A stretch of DNA of 64,000 bases from the NCBI RefSeq assembly GCF_000763575.1, contig NZ_CP009170.1, positions 1,553,501-1,617,500 of the forward strand, read 5' to 3'. Every line of letters starts with the position of its first letter. The first letter of the stretch is position 1. Position numbers and translations under genes: made by a program. The notes under the pieces are model-generated. The model was not told the DNA's origin and searched no databases. It saw only the letters and a program-made list of their open reading frames with translations. The stretch is from Thermoanaerobacter kivui. Its GTDB lineage: Bacteria > Bacillota > Thermoanaerobacteria > Thermoanaerobacterales > Thermoanaerobacteraceae. Positions 37,919-46,591 of the stretch are shown in pieces.

Positions 37919-38383
37919 ATGAAACAAATAATTGTAGGAGTAGGCGGTATTGTAATAAAAGATAACAAAGTTTTATTAGTCAGACATACTTATGGTCAAT
38001 TTAAAGGCAAATAGATAATACCCGGCGGTCATGTAGAGCCAGGTGAAAACATAGACGACGCAGTACTGCGAGAAATAAAAGAAGAAACGTCTATAGAAGC
38101 TTCTGTAAAAAACATTATCTCCATAAGAAGCATAATATTGCCAGACGGCAACTCCGAAATATACATTGTCTTTCTTTTGGATTATATTTCAGGAACTCCC
38201 ACTTCTGACGGAGTAGAGAATGACGCTGCAGCTTTTTTTGACTTAAACATAGCAATAAATGCCGAAAACGTGGTATACCTTTCACGCTATTTAATCAAAA
38301 AAATATTGACAGCAAACTACAGTAAGCTATCCCCTGATATACTGTACCCTTTTAGTAATTCTAATTATAAGCTATTTTGTTGA
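37919..38383 (+). pseudogene. Nudix hydrolase with in-frame amber codon
   Basis: The frame from ATG 37919 to TGA 38383 encodes a Nudix protein of about 154 residues, interrupted only by TAG at codon 32 (38012-38014). The codon sits where the family has Trp just before the Nudix box (context GK, then IIPGGHVEPGE, later LREIKEE), so TGG to TAG is the obvious change. The rest is intact, including the full Nudix box, which suggests a recent single mutation. A sequencing error is possible. Confidence 0.85.
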
Positions 38384-38569
38384 AATATATTCGTATTTAT
38401 CTTTATTCTTAAAAGCTTCATCCAGTACATCAGTATCATAATAGGCTGCACCGCACTCTTGACAAACATACGCTGGTACATCTTTAATAATAATAGTCCT
38501 TTTCCCTCTTACCAACTTATATTCTACGTTTTGTATCTCTATTTTACCCCCGCAAAAGCATTTGTCCAT
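38372..38569 (-). CDS. YgiT-type (MqsA N-terminal-like) zinc finger protein
   Basis: A 65-aa protein with two Cys pairs (CFCGG and CQECG) binding zinc, and the usual VPAYVCQECGAAYYD segment. Such domains form the N-terminus of MqsA antitoxins or occur alone beside DUF4258-type toxins; no partner toxin gene is seen here. The ATG at 38569 is 8 nt from AAGGAG. Its 3' end overlaps the convergent Nudix pseudogene by 12 bases. Confidence 0.8.
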   Translation of the reverse strand: MDKCFCGGKIEIQNVEYKLVRGKRTIIIKDVPAYVCQECGAAYYDTDVLDEAFKNKDKYEYISTK

Positions 38570-38578
38570 TTGCTCCAC

Positions 38579-38885
38579 TCCTTGCGCATTGGTTTGTAAG
38601 TTGATAAGAAATTGCTTAATAGATTATATCATAAAGTTCGACACAAATCGATTAAAACTTAAACAAAAATTTTGTACCCCTTGAAATATTATTTGAATAA
38701 TGTTAGAATTTTAATGTAAATGTTAATTTTAAACTTTATAAGATATTTTTTGCAATTTTAAGCATTGTCAGTTACAAGTTAGAGACGGGAAGATTTCGAT
38801 AAACGTTTTTAACATTGATTATATTTAATTTTTCAAGGCCGTACATTTAATATGCTTCCTTTTGATTTTATAAAGACAATTTTAA
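38579..38885. other. AT-rich interval without genes
   Basis: Nothing coding is visible. It presumably contains the promoter of the zinc finger gene and, on the right, what was once upstream of the pckA remnant. Confidence 0.5.
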
Positions 38886-39034
38886 CCTACTGAAATTTTA
38901 AATCCAAAAAATACATGGACCGATAAAGAAGCATATGAAAAAGCAGCAAAAAATTTAGAACTAGATTTGCAGAAAACTTTAAAAAATACAAAGATGTAAC
39001 TGAAGAAATTAAAAAATCAGGCCCAAATATTTAA
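38886..39034 (+). pseudogene. pckA: 3' remnant of pckA (PEP carboxykinase, ATP type)
   Basis: The plus strand encodes PTEILNPKNTWTDKEAYEKA, typical of the PckA C-terminus. After a one-base deletion (near 38964) a second frame continues RFAENFKKYKDVTEEIKKSG and stops at 39034. Everything upstream, including the catalytic and nucleotide-binding parts, is gone. This genome has probably lost this copy of the gluconeogenic enzyme; another may exist elsewhere. Confidence 0.75.
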
Positions 39035-39044
39035 AAGCATAAAA

Positions 39045-39082
39045 TCTCCTTGCAGTGCGTACTGCTAGGAGACTTTTATAAT
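39045..39082 (+). terminator. Old pckA terminator
   Basis: TCTCCT-T-GCAGT, GCGT, ACTGC-T-AGGAGA, then CTTTTATAATTT: a well-formed Rho-independent terminator 10 bp after the pckA remnant. Confidence 0.8.
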
Positions 39083-39148
39083 TTGTAGCCATTATACTAT
39101 ATCTTTCATATTATAAAGTAGAAGTCAACCTAAAAAGGAGGTAAGTTT

Positions 39149-39268
39149 ATGTCTGACAAATACAAACATCATGAAAACCAATGGATTTGGATTATAATCA
39201 TCATTTTGATAATTTTGTTATGTGTACCTGGCGTCATCATATGTGAAGAACCTAAAAACGCTGTTTAA
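39149..39268 (+). CDS. 39-aa single-pass membrane peptide
   Basis: An ATG behind AAAAGGAGG opens a 39-codon frame. After a polar N-terminus (SDKYKHHENQ) there is one strongly hydrophobic helix (WIWIIIIILIILLCVPGVII) and a short charged tail. A good ribosome site, a credible helix and a terminator right after the stop argue for a real gene. It could be a small sporulation or stress membrane peptide; no family is recognised. Confidence 0.65.
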   Translation: MSDKYKHHENQWIWIIIIILIILLCVPGVIICEEPKNAV

Positions 39269-39300
39269 TAAAAAGGGGCAGTTGCCCCTTTTTATTAAAC
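39263..39300. terminator. Bidirectional terminator
   Basis: GTTTAATAAAAAGGGGC, AGTT, GCCCCTTTTTATTAAAC is a perfect 17-bp inverted repeat shared by the membrane-peptide gene and rarA. Confidence 0.9.
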
Positions 39301-39309
39301 AACTCAAAA

Positions 39310-40641
39310 TTATTTTCCTTTATTTTTTAAGTTGCTAATTTGCTCTAATCTCCTTTGTATGTCCTTCTCAAAACCAGAATCCGTCGGTACATAGTATTTC
39401 CTGTCTTTAAGATTATCCGGTAGACATTGCATATCAGTTATTTTCTCTTCGAAGTCGTGTGCATACTTATACCCTTTGCCATATCCTAATTCTTTCATAA
39501 GCTTTGTAGGAGCATTTCTTAAATGCATAGGCACACTTTCAGCAATTGTCTCTTCTGCATCTTTTTTAGCTTTATTATATGCCATGTATACCGCATTAGA
39601 TTTAGGAGCTAACGCTAAATATATTGCCACCTGTGCGAGATTTACACTACATTCAGGCATTCCAATATAATGGCAAGCATTATATGCTGCAACAGCCATT
39701 TCAAGAGCTTGAGGATCTGCAAGCCCAATATCTTCAGAAGCAAAGCGTATCATCCTTCTTGCGACATAGAGAGGGTCTTCTCCCGCTTCTAACATCCTTG
39801 CAAGCCAATACACTGCCGCATCCCAATCGCTATTTCTTAAAGATTTGTGAAAAGCTGATATTAAATTATAGTGCTCCTCTCCCTCTTTATCATACAGTAA
39901 AGTCTTTTTTTGCATTGCATCTGCTAATATATCATCTGTAACAATTCTTTTCCCTTCAATTACCTCTGCTGCCATAACTGCAATCTCCAATGTATTTAAA
40001 GCAACTCTCGCATCTCCATTTGCAAAAAGTGCAATCTTCTTAAGCTGAGCTCCGCTAATTTCTATATTATACATTCCAAGACCTCTTTCTTTATCCCTTA
40101 AAGCTCTTTTAAGTAGTACAAGTAAATCTTCTTCTGTAAGAGGTTTCATGACAAAAACTTTAGAACGAGACAAAAGCGCTGAATTTACCTCAAAAGAAGG
40201 ATTTTCTGTAGTTGCACCAATTAATATTATGTTTCCTTTTTCTACATGAGGCAAAAAAGCATCTTGCTGAGCTTTATTAAAGCGATGAATTTCATCAATA
40301 AATACAACAGTTCTAGTTCCATACATAGCATCCAATTCAGCTTTTGCCATTATCTCCTTTATCTCTTTGATTCCTGATAAAACAGCACTAAAGGTGACAA
40401 ATTTAGAATTTGTCATATTGGCTATAATCATAGCAAGGGTAGTTTTACCTACCCCTGGCGGCCCCCACAAAATCATTGAAGTAATATTGTCTTTTTCAAT
40501 CAATTCCCTAAGTAATTTCCCTTTACCTAAAAGATGTTCTTGACCTACAAACTCATCTAAAGTTTTGGGTCTCATCCTGTCGGCCAAAGGTTTATTTTTT
40601 TTCACTTCATTATCAAATATAGATGCTTGTTTGTATTCCAT
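39310..40641 (-). CDS. rarA: Replication-associated recombination protein RarA (MgsA)
   Basis: A 443-aa AAA+ ATPase of clamp-loader type acting at stalled replication forks. Walker [10 protein letters not shown], Walker [11 protein letters not shown], the sensor ATTENPSF and a C-terminal tetramerisation region ([29 protein letters not shown]) are visible. It is normal length. It lies 13 bp downstream of the HIRAN gene on the same strand, which could form a DNA-damage pair. Confidence 0.95.
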   Translation of the reverse strand: MEYKQASIFDNEVKKNKPLADRMRPKTLDEFVGQEHLLGKGKLLRELIEKDNITSMILWGPPGVGKTTLAMIIANMTNSKFVTFSAVLSGIKEIKEIMAKAELDAMYGTRTVVFIDEIHRFNKAQQDAFLPHVEKGNIILIGATTENPSFEVNSALLSRSKVFVMKPLTEEDLLVLLKRALRDKERGLGMYNIEISGAQLKKIALFANGDARVALNTLEIAVMAAEVIEGKRIVTDDILADAMQKKTLLYDKEGEEHYNLISAFHKSLRNSDWDAAVYWLARMLEAGEDPLYVARRMIRFASEDIGLADPQALEMAVAAYNACHYIGMPECSVNLAQVAIYLALAPKSNAVYMAYNKAKKDAEETIAESVPMHLRNAPTKLMKELGYGKGYKYAHDFEEKITDMQCLPDNLKDRKYYVPTDSGFEKDIQRRLEQISNLKNKGK

Positions 40642-40654
40642 ATTTTCTCACCAT

Positions 40655-41020
40655 CTAAGTTTTATTTTTGTACTTTTTCTTTCTTTTTTCTTTTAGTCGG
40701 AACTTTATAGTAACTTTTATAAAGTCCTCTTCTAAAAATTCTGCAATGGCAAGGTCCTTTGTCACAAATTTTACCACAGCAAAGGCATGACTCCCAAATC
40801 TATCGTAAATTCGCCCTGCACTATAACAACCTCTTGGAACAGTTCCAACACTATTAGCTACATATCCTACTTGTCCTAATGGGGCAAGGGTAACAGATAT
40901 TGCTTCATCGTCATAGTCATTGTACAAATCCTTTTCTAATCTTACAATCGTGCCTGGTTTCAAAACTTTTGTGCCGTAATAATATTGACATCCAGTTATT
41001 GCAATATAAATAGATTCCAC
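40655..41020 (-). CDS. HIRAN-domain protein
   Basis: A 121-aa protein made almost entirely of a HIRAN domain (GCQYYYGTKVLKPGTIVRL, NDYDDEAISV, VGYVAN), with a very basic tail. HIRAN domains bind 3' DNA ends or sit on fork-remodelling proteins such as HLTF, which makes the adjacency with rarA meaningful. The GTG at 41020 is preferred: GGGAG lies 8 nt upstream. Confidence 0.75.
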   Translation of the reverse strand: MESIYIAITGCQYYYGTKVLKPGTIVRLEKDLYNDYDDEAISVTLAPLGQVGYVANSVGTVPRGCYSAGRIYDRFGSHAFAVVKFVTKDLAIAEFLEEDFIKVTIKFRLKEKRKKKYKNKT

Positions 41021-41059
41021 CTCATACACTCCCAACTTGATTTTAATTAAAATTATATT

Positions 41060-41535
41060 TTATTTTACCATTTTGGCCTTTAAAACAATATTCATATCAT
41101 TCTTTCTTTTATATAAAAGCACAGCAAAGTTGAGCATCCACAGTAAAAGTAAATAACTTTCAACACTACTCAAAAACAACAGCCCACCTAGAATGCCAAA
41201 GCCTACAAGGTCTAATACAGCATCTATTTCAGGTATAGAAGGCTTTCCTCTATTACACCGCCTCTCACCTAATTTTAAAATACCTAAAATGACAGCATAG
41301 GTCAAAGAAGCTTTAAAACGAGTAATGGCACTCCACACCCCAAAAGTAGTGGCTAATGCTTTGCCCCCTTTAAATTTTCGACTTCCATTTTAAAGCCTGC
41401 TGCATGACCTAAATTGAAAGCTCCGGGATTTCCATCCCTCACTTCTTCTAATCTTTTTCCCAGCATAAGCCCCATCCAATATGAAAACATCAATGAACCA
41501 CAGCCAAACTCCAATATGCTGAGCAGAATAATCAT
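41060..41535 (-). pseudogene. Broken PlsY-like acyltransferase gene
   Basis: Two frames carry PlsY-family features. The first (41535-41353) has one helix, then GNPGAFNLGHAAGFK, the loop of PlsY that binds glycerol phosphate. It ends near ENLKG. The second frame, reopened by a frameshift, carries FKGGKALATTFGVWSAITRF, the next conserved loop, and further helices to 41060. The roughly 30 residues usually between the loops are missing, so a deletion plus frameshift has inactivated the gene. Confidence 0.75.
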
Positions 41536-41650
41536 ACATTATTCCTTCTTTCTACACTTATTTCCCTACTTTTACTACCTCCAGTTTTATATTTTAGTAT
41601 TCACACTAATTATACTCTATTATTGGGATAAAAAAATTTGTCATATAATT

Positions 41651-42853
41651 TTAACTAAAAATAATCCTACCTAATTCTTTTATGACTTCACTTTTTGTAA
41701 ACAAAGAAAGCACATCCACTTTTTTAATTATTTTCTCGATTATATTGCCCTCTTCTTCCTCTTCCTCTATTCTAACTTTTCTCTTTATTTCTTCTATAAG
41801 TTCAGCATAGGTGTAAACTTTAAACCTATCTACATCATAGGTTTCTGCTAAATTTTCTAACAATGCTAAAAATATTTCTTCGTAATCAGCAGTATCTTTT
41901 AAGTCCAAGATTCCACAAAGTCTTGGTATTATAAATTCAAACAAAGCCCTTTTGTCAGGTATTTCTTGATTGATTCTAAAAATCTCCTTTATATCTTTTA
42001 TTTTCTCCCCTTCTAAGTTTAAAAGATAATTTATAAAAAATTCTTCTTTTTCCTCTGGGTGTATATAATATTTATATCCTTTTAGTCCTTTTAAAGCTTT
42101 TAGACCATCAAAGTACCCTAATTTAAGATTATACCTGGAAAGATTTTTATCAAAATCCAATATCCCTCCTAAATCCTCTTTTGGAGAAATGACCAAAACA
42201 TTTAAGCCTTTAAAATCAAGTTTCCTCACGATTCCAAAGCTTCCTGTCCTTATGACTATCAAGTCCTTATATCCCTTGTCCATTAGCAAATTAGCAGGAA
42301 GATTGTTGTATATCCCTCCGTCAATATACTTTTTTCCATCAATTTTTTCCCTCTTAAAAACAGGCAAGTAAGCGCTTGCCATCAAATAATCTACCAATTT
42401 CCCTTGAGGAATGTCTTCAATGTATAATTCCAGCGGCTTTAAATCACTTAAAGACACTGTCACAATGCCAAAATCCTTCCCTGACCTTCTTATCTTGTCT
42501 TCATCTATAACTTCTTGTAATAAATTCCTCAAAGGAGTTATATCTAAGCCTCCATCTCCAATGATGCCTTTTAATCTTTGAACTAATAAAAGGATATCTT
42601 CTCTTTCCAGCTTACCCTTTTTCAATTTCTCTATCTCTTCATCCTCAGCCTTTATGACTTTGGAATAAGAAATATCATACCATAGCTCATAAGCCTTTTC
42701 AAAATCTCCTTGCACTAATACAGCCCCATTTAAAGCGCCTACAGAAGTGCCTGCAATTCCTCCTACTTCTATTCCTTCCTCTATCAGTGCCTTATAAACT
42801 CCTATTTGATAGGCCCCTCTCGCTCCTCCACCTTCTAATACTACTCCATACAT
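41651..42853 (-). CDS. Patatin-like phospholipase (RssA type)
   Basis: A 400-aa protein. The oxyanion GGGARGAYQIG, the nucleophile elbow GTSVGALNGA and the catalytic DGGIYNNLP motif are all visible, giving a Ser-Asp dyad. The C-terminal 140 residues are charged and helical with no recognised domain. Likely a cytoplasmic lipid acyl hydrolase. It lies upstream of the broken PlsY-like gene on the same strand. Confidence 0.88.
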   Translation of the reverse strand: MYGVVLEGGGARGAYQIGVYKALIEEGIEVGGIAGTSVGALNGAVLVQGDFEKAYELWYDISYSKVIKAEDEEIEKLKKGKLEREDILLLVQRLKGIIGDGGLDITPLRNLLQEVIDEDKIRRSGKDFGIVTVSLSDLKPLELYIEDIPQGKLVDYLMASAYLPVFKREKIDGKKYIDGGIYNNLPANLLMDKGYKDLIVIRTGSFGIVRKLDFKGLNVLVISPKEDLGGILDFDKNLSRYNLKLGYFDGLKALKGLKGYKYYIHPEEKEEFFINYLLNLEGEKIKDIKEIFRINQEIPDKRALFEFIIPRLCGILDLKDTADYEEIFLALLENLAETYDVDRFKVYTYAELIEEIKRKVRIEEEEEEGNIIEKIIKKVDVLSLFTKSEVIKELGRIIFS

Positions 42854-42927
42854 TTTATATCCCTGCCTTTTCGCTACTTTGCACTATTAAGTATACCATA
42901 TATTACCTAGAAAATAAATAAAAGCAG

Positions 42928-42962
42928 ATAGCAATTCATTCTCCCAAAACTATCTGCTTTCT
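42928..42962 (-). terminator. Terminator for the small minus-strand gene remnant
   Basis: AAAGCAGATAG and CTATCTGCTTT (minus strand) flank a 13-nt loop and are followed by TATTTATTTT. Confidence 0.65.
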
Positions 42963-42964
42963 TA

Positions 42965-43207
42965 TTAAAATTGAAATTCAGAAAAGCTTTCTACAAATCT
43001 ATCAATAGCTTTTAACCTTTCTTTAACCTGTAAATCTATTTTTCCACGTTCACATAAATCCGTCAATAGATAAAGCAAATATTCATCTCTTACAAAAATC
43101 CTTCTGGGCTTTCCTATATTTAAAATATAATTGATTATTACTTTAATGTCCTTTTCAATAAAATCTTATTTTAAAGCTTTTTGAATTCTACGATATTTTA
43201 GCTCCAT
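42965..43207 (-). pseudogene. Small gene with in-frame ochre codon
   Basis: From ATG 43207 the frame reads MELKYRRIQKALK, stops at TAA (43166-43168), and continues open for 66 codons (PRRIFVRDEYLLYLL, LTDLCERGKIDLQVKERL) to TAA at 42965, right before a terminator. The continuing part is protein-like, so a one-base change to TAA may have inactivated a protein of about 80 residues. I know no family. A gene starting inside is possible but has no ribosome site. Confidence 0.45.
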
Positions 43208-43268
43208 AATTTCTTCTTTCCATGATGTCAAATATAATAGCATGAGTGTCAATTTTTTACTATGACAT

Positions 43269-43505
43269 CTATTTCAAAGTCGACAGTTTCTTAGCATATC
43301 GTTCTTCATTGTAGGCTTCACCATTTTTTAGCACATCGTATATTTCTTCTATTAATATTGCAGCGATTTTTTCTCTTGCCTGTTGTTCTGTATATCCCGA
43401 TTTTTTTAGTCTTTCCAGTGTCACTTTGGTAATTGGTGGATTATTATCTCTAATCTGATTATTTACAACCTCTAAAATAATCCTTTTTAAATTCTGATTG
43501 GCCAA
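43269..43505 (-). CDS. DUF1841-like conserved small protein
   Basis: A 78-aa protein of helices with the pattern ILEVVNNQIRDNNPPITK, ERLKKSGYTEQQAREKIAAI, YDVLKNGEAYNEERY, recognised as DUF1841-like. The function is unknown. The TTG at 43505 lies about 7 nt from GAGGAGG, whereas the upstream GTG touches the site. It lies 19 bp downstream of the RumA-type gene and is probably cotranscribed. Confidence 0.7.
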   Translation of the reverse strand: MANQNLKRIILEVVNNQIRDNNPPITKVTLERLKKSGYTEQQAREKIAAILIEEIYDVLKNGEAYNEERYAKKLSTLK

Positions 43506-43524
43506 ACGGCTCACCTCCTCATTC

Positions 43525-44877
43525 TTACTTTCTCTCTATTAAAACTACCGTCTCAACATGATAGGTATGAGGAAACATGTCTACACATTTTACTTTTTTC
43601 ACTTTATATACATCTTCGCTGAGGGTTTTTAAATCCCTTACAAGAGATTCGGGATTACACGAAACATACACTATTTTTTCAGCGTTAAATTTCACAATGT
43701 CTTCAAGCGCTTTTGGATTGATTCCAGACCTTGGGGGGTCTACAATTACTACATCAGGTTTTTCTTTTATCTCCTTTAACTTTTGAGATACATCGCCAGC
43801 AATAAAAGTGCAATTTTCAAGGCCGTTTAGCTCAGCATTTTTTCTTGCTGACATAACTGCTTCTTCTACTAGTTCTATCCCAATTACCTTTTTAGCCATT
43901 GGAGCCATAATTATGCCTATGGTTCCTGTACCAGAGTACAAATCAAAAACTATTTTGTCAGATACATCTCCTGCAAATTCCCTCACTGTCTCATAAAGTT
44001 TTTCTGCTCCGTATGAATTAGTTTGAAAAAAAGAAAATGCACTTATTTTAAATTTTAATCCTAAAAGCTCTTCAATAAGATAATCTTTTCCATATAACAC
44101 ATTTAACTTTTCACATACTACAGCATCTGACCAGGAATCGTTTTGAGTATGTAGTACACCTACAAGCCGACTTTCAAAATTCGCATTTTTATATCTTTCA
44201 ATAAGCTCTGTAAAGTCATGTTGCAACTGTGTTGTCGTCACAATGTTTAACAAAATCTCTCCTGATTTTGATGCCTTTCTCACAACCAAATGTCTCAAAA
44301 AACCTTCATGAGTCTTTTTGTCATAAAAAGGAAGTCCTTTTTTTATTGCATAATCAAAAGTAAGATTTAAAGCTTTGAGAAAGTCATCTTCAACAATATT
44401 ACATTTATCTGTCATGATTACCTCATAAAATCGACCTTTTCTATGAAGTCCTAACACCTCATTACCTTCTTTATCTTTTCCAAAAGTATATTCCATTTTA
44501 TTCCTATAACCATGCTCTTTAGGACTTTTCACAATCCCTAAAAATTCATAATCTCTTATTCCCTCTTTTTCAAGAAGCTTTTTCAAAATATCTTCTTTTA
44601 TCTTAAGTTGATCTTGATAGCTAACATTTTGATAAGTACAGCCGCCACAGTCCCCAAAGTGAGGGCAAAAGCTTTGCTTCTCCAAAGGAGAATTCTCTAT
44701 TACTTCCACTATTTCGCCTTCTACCATATCCTTTTTTACTTTTTTAACTTTTGCCTTTATTATTTGCCCCAAAAGTGCTCCTTTTATTTTTACTTTTTTC
44801 CCCTCAAAATAGCCTATCCCAAATCCACCAAATTCCATGTCTTTTATCTCAACTGTTATAATATCATTTCTTTTCAC
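43525..44877 (-). CDS. rumA: 23S rRNA (uracil-5-)-methyltransferase, RumA type
   Basis: A 450-aa enzyme. An N-terminal TRAM domain precedes a [4Fe-4S] site (CPHFGDCGGCTYQN) and the SAM-binding and catalytic domain with FDLYSGTGTIGI, VVDPPRSGINP and the nucleophilic cysteine in VSCNPESLVRDL. It transfers methyl from SAM to C5 of U1939-like or U747-like positions. The GTG at 44877 follows GAAGGAGG. A second RumA-type gene lies at 62070-63461. Confidence 0.93.
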   Translation of the reverse strand: MKRNDIITVEIKDMEFGGFGIGYFEGKKVKIKGALLGQIIKAKVKKVKKDMVEGEIVEVIENSPLEKQSFCPHFGDCGGCTYQNVSYQDQLKIKEDILKKLLEKEGIRDYEFLGIVKSPKEHGYRNKMEYTFGKDKEGNEVLGLHRKGRFYEVIMTDKCNIVEDDFLKALNLTFDYAIKKGLPFYDKKTHEGFLRHLVVRKASKSGEILLNIVTTTQLQHDFTELIERYKNANFESRLVGVLHTQNDSWSDAVVCEKLNVLYGKDYLIEELLGLKFKISAFSFFQTNSYGAEKLYETVREFAGDVSDKIVFDLYSGTGTIGIIMAPMAKKVIGIELVEEAVMSARKNAELNGLENCTFIAGDVSQKLKEIKEKPDVVIVDPPRSGINPKALEDIVKFNAEKIVYVSCNPESLVRDLKTLSEDVYKVKKVKCVDMFPHTYHVETVVLIERK

Positions 44878-45084
44878 TCTTATTCCTCCTTCGCTATTTA
44901 GATTATACCTCTTTTTTCTCAATAATTCTAATATAATTCACTAAAATGTTTTCATCAAAAAATAAAATAACCTTTACATAATTTTAATAAAGTTGTACAC
45001 ACTTTTGATTGTTTTTTTATTGTATCACGAACATATATACAAGAATATTATATTAGTAAATATATAGATTTGGAGGTTTAAAAA

Positions 45085-45258
45085 ATGTACGACTATAATC
45101 CTTATGTGCAGGATTATGCTTTTCCTTCTCTAAAGCTTGCACAGGCTTATGTGCCTTTACAGAAGTATGTATCTCTTTATCCTCCGGAAGAAGCCATTAA
45201 AAAAGGCACTATCTTTCCTGAACTTGATATGCCTTATGTAGGCGAAAAAATGAGGTGA
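45085..45258 (+). CDS. cotJA: Spore coat protein CotJA
   Basis: A 57-aa protein, below common ORF cut-offs, with the CotJA character: aromatic N-terminus (YDYNPYVQDYAF), LKLAQAYVPLQKYVSLYPPEEA and a closing GTIFPELDMPY. It is the first gene of the CotJ operon, with GGAGG before ATG and its stop overlapping the cotJB ribosome site (4-bp gap). Found in the coat of Bacillus-type spores. Confidence 0.9.
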   Translation: MYDYNPYVQDYAFPSLKLAQAYVPLQKYVSLYPPEEAIKKGTIFPELDMPYVGEKMR

Positions 45259-45262
45259 TAAA

Positions 45263-45520
45263 ATGGATGGCAATCAAATATCTATGCTTAAGAAAATCAT
45301 GGAAATAGAGTTTACCTGCATAGATTTGAATCTATATTTAGACACTCATCCCGAGGACCAAAAAGCTCTTCAAGACTACAACTATTATTCTAATCAATTG
45401 TCTATGTCGAAACAGCAATATGAACAATTTTACGGACCTTTGATGGTTTTTGGTCATTCACAAAGTCAATATCCTTGGAAATGGGTAGATGACCCATGGC
45501 CTTGGGAAATAGAATATTGA
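45263..45520 (+). CDS. cotJB: Spore coat protein CotJB
   Basis: An 85-aa protein with the CotJB pattern: MLKKIMEIEFTCIDLNLYLD, HPEDQKALQDYNYY and a C-terminal WPWKW-like aromatic tail (YPWKWVDDPWPW). It is the middle gene of the operon, 13 bp before cotJC. It is required with CotJC for coat assembly in Bacillus. Confidence 0.93.
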   Translation: MDGNQISMLKKIMEIEFTCIDLNLYLDTHPEDQKALQDYNYYSNQLSMSKQQYEQFYGPLMVFGHSQSQYPWKWVDDPWPWEIEY

Positions 45521-45533
45521 GGAGGACTTTGCT

Positions 45534-46106
45534 ATGTGGGTTTATGAAAAGAAACTACAATATCCTGCTAAAGTATGCAAACCAGATGTAAAAATGGCAA
45601 AATACCTCATTGCCCAATATGGAGGCCCTGATGGAGAATTGGCAGCCGCCTTAAGATATCAAACCCAGCGATTCGTTATGCCTACAGGAAAAGCAAAAGC
45701 AGTTTTGACAGACATTGCTACAGAAGAATTAGCACACCTTGAAATAATAGCAACTCTTGTTTTCAAACTTTTAAAAGGAGTACCAGTAGAAATATTAAAG
45801 AGAGAAGGATTGGGAGAATATTACACGGAGCACGACAGAGGATTGTTCTACGCAGATACAACTGGAATGCTGTGGACCGCCGCCTATATCCAGGCAAAAG
45901 GAGATGCAATCGCTGATTTACACGAAGATATGGCAGCCGAAGAAAAAGCAAGAGCAACTTATGAACATTTAATAAATCTAACGGATGACCCTTGCGTAAA
46001 AGATACTTTAAGGTTTTTGAGAGAAAGAGAGATTGTACACTTTCAAAGATTTGGAGAAACTTTAGTACAGGTAAGAGAATATATGGAAAGTAAAAAATTC
46101 TTTTAA
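45534..46106 (+). CDS. cotJC: Spore coat protein CotJC (manganese catalase family)
   Basis: A 190-aa protein of the manganese catalase/ferritin-like fold. The metal ligands are spread over two helices: a Glu in GPDGELAAAL, EELAHLEI with Glu and His, a Glu in AAEEKARATYEHL, and EREIVHFQRFG. It may protect spores from peroxide. The operon probably responds to mother-cell sigma-E, but I could not place a promoter confidently. Confidence 0.93.
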   Translation: MWVYEKKLQYPAKVCKPDVKMAKYLIAQYGGPDGELAAALRYQTQRFVMPTGKAKAVLTDIATEELAHLEIIATLVFKLLKGVPVEILKREGLGEYYTEHDRGLFYADTTGMLWTAAYIQAKGDAIADLHEDMAAEEKARATYEHLINLTDDPCVKDTLRFLREREIVHFQRFGETLVQVREYMESKKFF

Positions 46107-46110
46107 AAAA

Positions 46111-46141
46111 GTAGATGTATGTCTATTGGCATACATCTACC
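46111..46141. terminator. Bidirectional terminator cotJC/ybaK
   Basis: GTAGATGTATG, 8-nt loop, CATACATCTAC: an 11-bp perfect stem between convergent ends; it overlaps the start of the ybaK-type 3' end. Confidence 0.7.
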
Positions 46142-46578
46142 CATTTTCCTTCTACTATTTTATCAAGGTCTTCGACTTTTATGATGGCAGCAGCGTTTAC
46201 GTCGCCAGCAGCAGGATATACTACCTCATAATTTTTTAAAGACACATCATAATATACTTCAACCGGATTTTTCAGCCCATAAGGACAAACGCCACCAACA
46301 GGATGCCCTGTAACTTCTAACACTTCTTCCGGGGATGCCATTTTTGCTTTTGTCTTAAAAGTCTCTTTAAATTTTCTATTGTGTATTTTTTTATCTCCTG
46401 CTGTTATAATCATAATATATTTATCTTTTAATCTAAATAGCATAGACTTTGCTATTTCCCCAGGAGTTACACCGAGAGACTCTGCTGCTTTTTCCACAGT
46501 ACTTGTATCTTCAAAAATTTTTATTTTAATATCATATCCCTTCTCTTTAAAAAACTCTTTCACCGCTTCTACTGACAC
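46123..46578 (-). CDS. YbaK/ProX-type aminoacyl-tRNA deacylase
   Basis: A 151-aa protein of the YbaK/ProX editing fold, hydrolysing mischarged tRNA (often Cys-tRNAPro or Ala-tRNAPro). Visible: the SMLFRLKDKYIMIITAGDKKI strand and the GGVCPYGLKNPV loop near the active site. The GTG at 46578 behind AGGTGGTG is preferred; an upstream GTG (46602) would overlap the end of metH. It follows metH by 13 bp, so it is probably in the SAM-riboswitch operon. Confidence 0.85.
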   Translation of the reverse strand: MSVEAVKEFFKEKGYDIKIKIFEDTSTVEKAAESLGVTPGEIAKSMLFRLKDKYIMIITAGDKKIHNRKFKETFKTKAKMASPEEVLEVTGHPVGGVCPYGLKNPVEVYYDVSLKNYEVVYPAAGDVNAAAIIKVEDLDKIVEGKWVDVCQ

Positions 46579-46591
46579 CTCTACACCACCT

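Noticed and set aside
38012-38014. Amber codon read as pyrrolysine or suppressed
   Set aside because: The position is a conserved Trp, a single TGG to TAG change suffices, and no Pyl machinery is visible.
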